From the NCBI GenBank assembly GCA_021773365.1, contig JAJFKF010000020.1, positions 79,161-143,160 of the forward strand: a DNA stretch of 64,000 nucleotides, given 5' to 3'. Shown piece after piece: positions 61,354 to 64,000 of the stretch. Origin of the DNA: Gammaproteobacteria bacterium (GTDB lineage: Bacteria; Pseudomonadota; Gammaproteobacteria; Steroidobacterales; Steroidobacteraceae). A model generated the notes under the pieces. The model saw only the letters and a program-made list of their open reading frames with translations. It had not been told where the DNA came from and did not search any database. Position numbers and translations under genes: made by a program. How positions within the stretch are numbered: the stretch's first letter is position 1; every line of letters starts with the position of its first letter.

Positions 61354-61967
61354 GCGCCGCCGAAACGGAGCGACGGGTGATGCGTGTCGGGCTGACCGGC
61401 GGCATCGCCAGCGGCAAGAGCACTGTGGCCCGCCTGTTTGCCGAACGCGGCGTACCAGTCATCGACACCGACGAGATCGCCCGCGATGTAGTGGCACCCG
61501 GCGGCCCGGCGCTGACCCAGCTGGTGGAGGCGTTCGGCCCCGACATTCTGGCTGCGGACGGCTCGCTGGACCGCGTGCGCATGCGCGAGCAGGCCTTTGC
61601 CGATGATGAGAATCGCCGCCGTCTCGAACAGATCGTGCATCCGGCCATCCGCGCCGAGCTCGAGCGCCGTTCGGCCGCCGCGGCAGGCCCCTACCAGATT
61701 CTGGAAATCCCGCTGCTGGTGGAGACCAGCGTGCGCTACGTCGATCGCGTGCTGGTGGTCGATTGCAGCCCGGAAACCCAGCTGCGGCGCCTGCTGGCCC
61801 GTGATGCAGGCACCGAGAGTCAGGCGCGAGCCATGCTGGCGGCTCAGGCCTCGCGCGAGCAGCGGCTGCAACGCGCCGATGAAGTCATCGTCAACGACGG
61901 GGAACCCACCGCGCTGCCGCCGCAGGTCAACAGGCTCCATGCGAAGTATCTGCAGCTGGCAGCCTGA
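61350..61967 (+). CDS. coaE: Dephospho-CoA kinase
   Basis: A 205-residue P-loop kinase for the last step of CoA synthesis. The P-loop GGIASGKST lies at about residues 16-24, followed by DTDEIARDVV and the LVVDCSPETQLRRLLARD block. The ATG at 61350 overlaps the pilD stop by four bases (ATGA). The order pilD-coaE-zapD-yacG is standard. Confidence 0.96.
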   Translation: MSAAETERRVMRVGLTGGIASGKSTVARLFAERGVPVIDTDEIARDVVAPGGPALTQLVEAFGPDILAADGSLDRVRMREQAFADDENRRRLEQIVHPAIRAELERRSAAAAGPYQILEIPLLVETSVRYVDRVLVVDCSPETQLRRLLARDAGTESQARAMLAAQASREQRLQRADEVIVNDGEPTALPPQVNRLHAKYLQLAA

Positions 61968-62045
61968 CACGTCAGCAAGAAGCGTCTGCAAAAAATCCGC
62001 CTGCAGCCCTTCCCTCACCCGCGCACGGTAACGCAGAATAGCCGA

Positions 62046-62852
62046 ATGACCTCCGGCGACAGCGCGACACCAACTTCCGCCCCCGCTACGACCACTGTGG
62101 TCTACGAGCAGCCGTTGAACGAGCGTATGCGCACGCTGCTGCGCCTTGATTTTCTCTACTCGCAGGCCCTGTACCACGCCGGGACCCCGGACTCCTGGAG
62201 CAGCCGCAGTGCCGTCTCCGCCTTGCTGGAGATCCTGGCGATTACCGCTCGTGGTGATGTTCGTAGCGAAGTCATCAAGGAGGTGGAACGGCATATCCAG
62301 ACCCTGCACGGCTTCCAGGCCCGCCCTGGCGTGGATTCTGGCCGGTTACGCGAGGTGGTCTCCAACCTCCTGCGCCTGCGCGGAGAGCTGACCCGCATGA
62401 ACGCCAATTTCATGCAGCCGCTGCGCGAATCGGAGTTCCTCAACGCCATCAAACATCGCAGCGCTATTCCCGGCGGCACCTGCGAGTTCGACCTGCCGGA
62501 CTACAATTTCTGGCTGAACCGCCCCGCCGAAGTGCGCATGGGCCTGTTTGGCCAGTGGATGGAGCTGATCCGCCCGCTGTGCGACAGCGTGGTGGAGATC
62601 CTGTGGGTGACGCGCCAGAGCGCGCGGCCACGCGAGGAAACAGCCTCTGGCGGCATCTACCAGATCAACTTCGAGCGCGACAACCCCACGCAACTGCTGC
62701 GGCTGGAGCTGCCAGCCGACTCCACTCTCTTTCCCGAAATCAGCGGCAGCCACCACCGCTGCAGCGTACGTTTCATGAACTGGGATGATCTCTCACAGCG
62801 TCCGGCGCAGACCGAAAGCGACGTTCAGTTCATCCTCACCCGCTGCACCTGA
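62046..62852 (+). CDS. zapD: Cell-division protein ZapD
   Basis: A 268-residue cytoplasmic FtsZ-bundling protein (DUF1342/YacF). It has the family N-terminus [46 protein letters not shown] and the C-terminal beta domain with SVRFMNWDD. It cross-links FtsZ filaments in the Z-ring. The first 15 residues are a short Thr/Ala/Ser stretch not conserved. Confidence 0.95.
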   Translation: MTSGDSATPTSAPATTTVVYEQPLNERMRTLLRLDFLYSQALYHAGTPDSWSSRSAVSALLEILAITARGDVRSEVIKEVERHIQTLHGFQARPGVDSGRLREVVSNLLRLRGELTRMNANFMQPLRESEFLNAIKHRSAIPGGTCEFDLPDYNFWLNRPAEVRMGLFGQWMELIRPLCDSVVEILWVTRQSARPREETASGGIYQINFERDNPTQLLRLELPADSTLFPEISGSHHRCSVRFMNWDDLSQRPAQTESDVQFILTRCT

Positions 62853-62890
62853 CCGGACATGCGCAAAACAGCCGCAGCCGCGCACCACCG

Positions 62891-63097
62891 ATGAGTACAA
62901 TCGTCAAATGCCCCACCTGCAGCCGTGACCTGGAATGGTCCGGGGCCTCGCCCTTCCGGCCGTTCTGCAGTGATCGCTGCCGTCTGATCGACCTCGGCGC
63001 CTGGTTGAGCGAGGAGCGAAGTATTGCCGGTGAACATGCCGAGGAATCGCAGGCCACCGGCCTGACAACCGGTGGCGGCCAGACCGATCCAGACTGA
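62891..63097 (+). CDS. yacG: DNA gyrase inhibitor YacG
   Basis: A 68-residue zinc protein. CPTC (residues 8-11) and [15 protein letters not shown] hold the four zinc cysteines. YacG binds GyrB and inhibits gyrase. It follows zapD, as in enterobacteria. Confidence 0.95.
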   Translation: MSTIVKCPTCSRDLEWSGASPFRPFCSDRCRLIDLGAWLSEERSIAGEHAEESQATGLTTGGGQTDPD

Positions 63098-63130
63098 CAG
63101 TATCCGGGAGCATCCCGGAGGGGAGAAAGC

Positions 63131-64000
63131 ATGACATCACACCGGTGCCCTATATTCACTACGGGTTGCCTGCTGACCCTGCTCGCCGTCTCCTGTGCGC
63201 AGGCCGATCAACTCACCATTGAAAGGCTGTTCCAGGCACCTGATCTCTCCGGCTCCAGCCTGCGCGCGGCCAAAATTTCCCCGGACGGCAAGCGGGTGGC
63301 CTATCTGCGCGGCAAGGATACCAACAAGGATCAGCTCGACCTGTGGGCCTACGACATCGCCGGCAAGAAACATGTGCTACTGGTGGATTCCGCGCAACTG
63401 ATGCCCGAACCCCAGGGGCTTTCGGCCGAAGAGGAACAACGCCGCGAACGCCAGCGCATCTCGGCGCTGAGCGGCATTGTCGAGTACGAGTTCTCGCGTG
63501 ATGCCCGCTACCTGCTCGTACCGCTGGGCGGAGACCTGTTCGTCTATGACCTGAAGGCCGATCCAGGCAAGGCAGTGCACCGCCTCACGCAAACCGAAAG
63601 CTATGAAACTGACGCACACTTTTCCCCTCGCGGCCGCTACGTCAGCTTCATTCGCGACCGAAACCTGTACATCCATGACCTGCACAGCGGCAACGAGCGC
63701 GCGCTCACCAGCGAAGGCGGCGGCACCCTGAGCTGCGGCATGGCCGAGTTCATTGCCCAGGAGGAGATGGACCGCGACACCGGCTACTGGTGGGCGCCGG
63801 ACGACAGCGCAGTGGCGTACACGCGCGTGGATGAATCGACAGTGGAAGAGGTCGAGCGCCTCGAGATTTACGCGGACAACGTCAAGGTGGTCAAGCAGCG
63901 CTATCCGTTCACCGGTGGGCGCAATGCCGATGTGCAGCTGTTCGTGACGCCGGTGACCGACGGAACCGCCGTGAAGATCGACCTCGGCGCCGACCCGGAT
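63131..64000 (+). CDS. S9 family (DPP IV-like) peptidase, N-terminal part
   Basis: Open at the window edge. 290 codons are visible from ATG 63131, with GGAGGGGAG upstream. There is a signal peptide (about residues 1-22, ending AQA), then the N-terminal beta-propeller of S9B dipeptidyl peptidases: ISPDGKRVAYLRGKD, FSRDARYLLVPLGGDLFVYDL, FSPRGRYVSFIRDRNLYIHDL, and the conserved AEFIAQEEMDRDTGYWWAPDDSAVAYTRVDES, whose EE pair binds the substrate amino end. The catalytic Ser domain lies beyond 64000. It is a periplasmic dipeptidyl peptidase. Confidence 0.93.
   Translation, partial: MTSHRCPIFTTGCLLTLLAVSCAQADQLTIERLFQAPDLSGSSLRAAKISPDGKRVAYLRGKDTNKDQLDLWAYDIAGKKHVLLVDSAQLMPEPQGLSAEEEQRRERQRISALSGIVEYEFSRDARYLLVPLGGDLFVYDLKADPGKAVHRLTQTESYETDAHFSPRGRYVSFIRDRNLYIHDLHSGNERALTSEGGGTLSCGMAEFIAQEEMDRDTGYWWAPDDSAVAYTRVDESTVEEVERLEIYADNVKVVKQRYPFTGGRNADVQLFVTPVTDGTAVKIDLGADPD

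Overview
The window is GC-rich chromosomal DNA from a Gammaproteobacterium. The evidence is the gene order recA-recX-alaS-csrA, the pilB-pilC-pilD-coaE-zapD-yacG run, sucCD, bamD/rluD/pgeF, and the pilS/pilR/pilA arrangement. The large TonB receptors with an STN domain, each paired with a FecI/FecR switch, suggest a relative of the Xanthomonadales/Nevskiales/Steroidobacter branch. That placement is inference.

Layout. 1-92: tRNA-Ser(GCT). 354-7814: a first nutrient-uptake locus with two secreted thioredoxin-fold proteins and an STN-TonB receptor on the minus strand, divergent from an ECF sigma/FecR pair. 7922-12662: csrA, alaS, recX and recA, all minus. 12815-13090: a cobalamin riboswitch upstream of a BtuB-like receptor (13224-15293). 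15342-20049: a PH-domain membrane protein, a receiver-kinase, a CHASE8-type hybrid kinase and a YfiR-family protein. 20156-23363: pncC and mutS, divergent. 23443-35912: mostly housekeeping genes (DUF6600 protein, hydrolase, aspS, YeeE/YedE-type pair, FmdB protein, clpB, ZIP transporter, pgeF, rluD, bamD). 35922-42342: a second uptake locus built like the first (TlpA-like protein, STN-TonB receptor, divergent sigma/FecR). 42361-46130: nadE, sucD, sucC. 46239-61353: type IV pilus regulators pilSR and genes pilA, pilB, pilC and pilD, interrupted by a five-gene glycan/envelope cassette. 61350-64000: coaE, zapD, yacG and the start of an S9 peptidase.

The most unusual signal is a repeated long hairpin present twice (12963-13052 and 26389-26458). 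Both copies share a 16-nt loop that differs at one position, and a stem core that places DnaA-box-like TTATCCACA sequences head to head. The stems differ between copies, yet pairing is kept on both arms. The first copy lies inside the cobalamin riboswitch, in the stretch between its GGGAAGGC and GGAGACC elements. Other notable points are the duplicated sigma/anti-sigma/TonB/thioredoxin architecture with symmetric divergent promoters, a YfiR protein coupled to a histidine kinase instead of a diguanylate cyclase, a sulfatase-fold envelope enzyme with Thr where sulfatases have Cys/Ser, and a pilD gene with no ATG, GTG or TTG start that keeps its conserved N-terminus.
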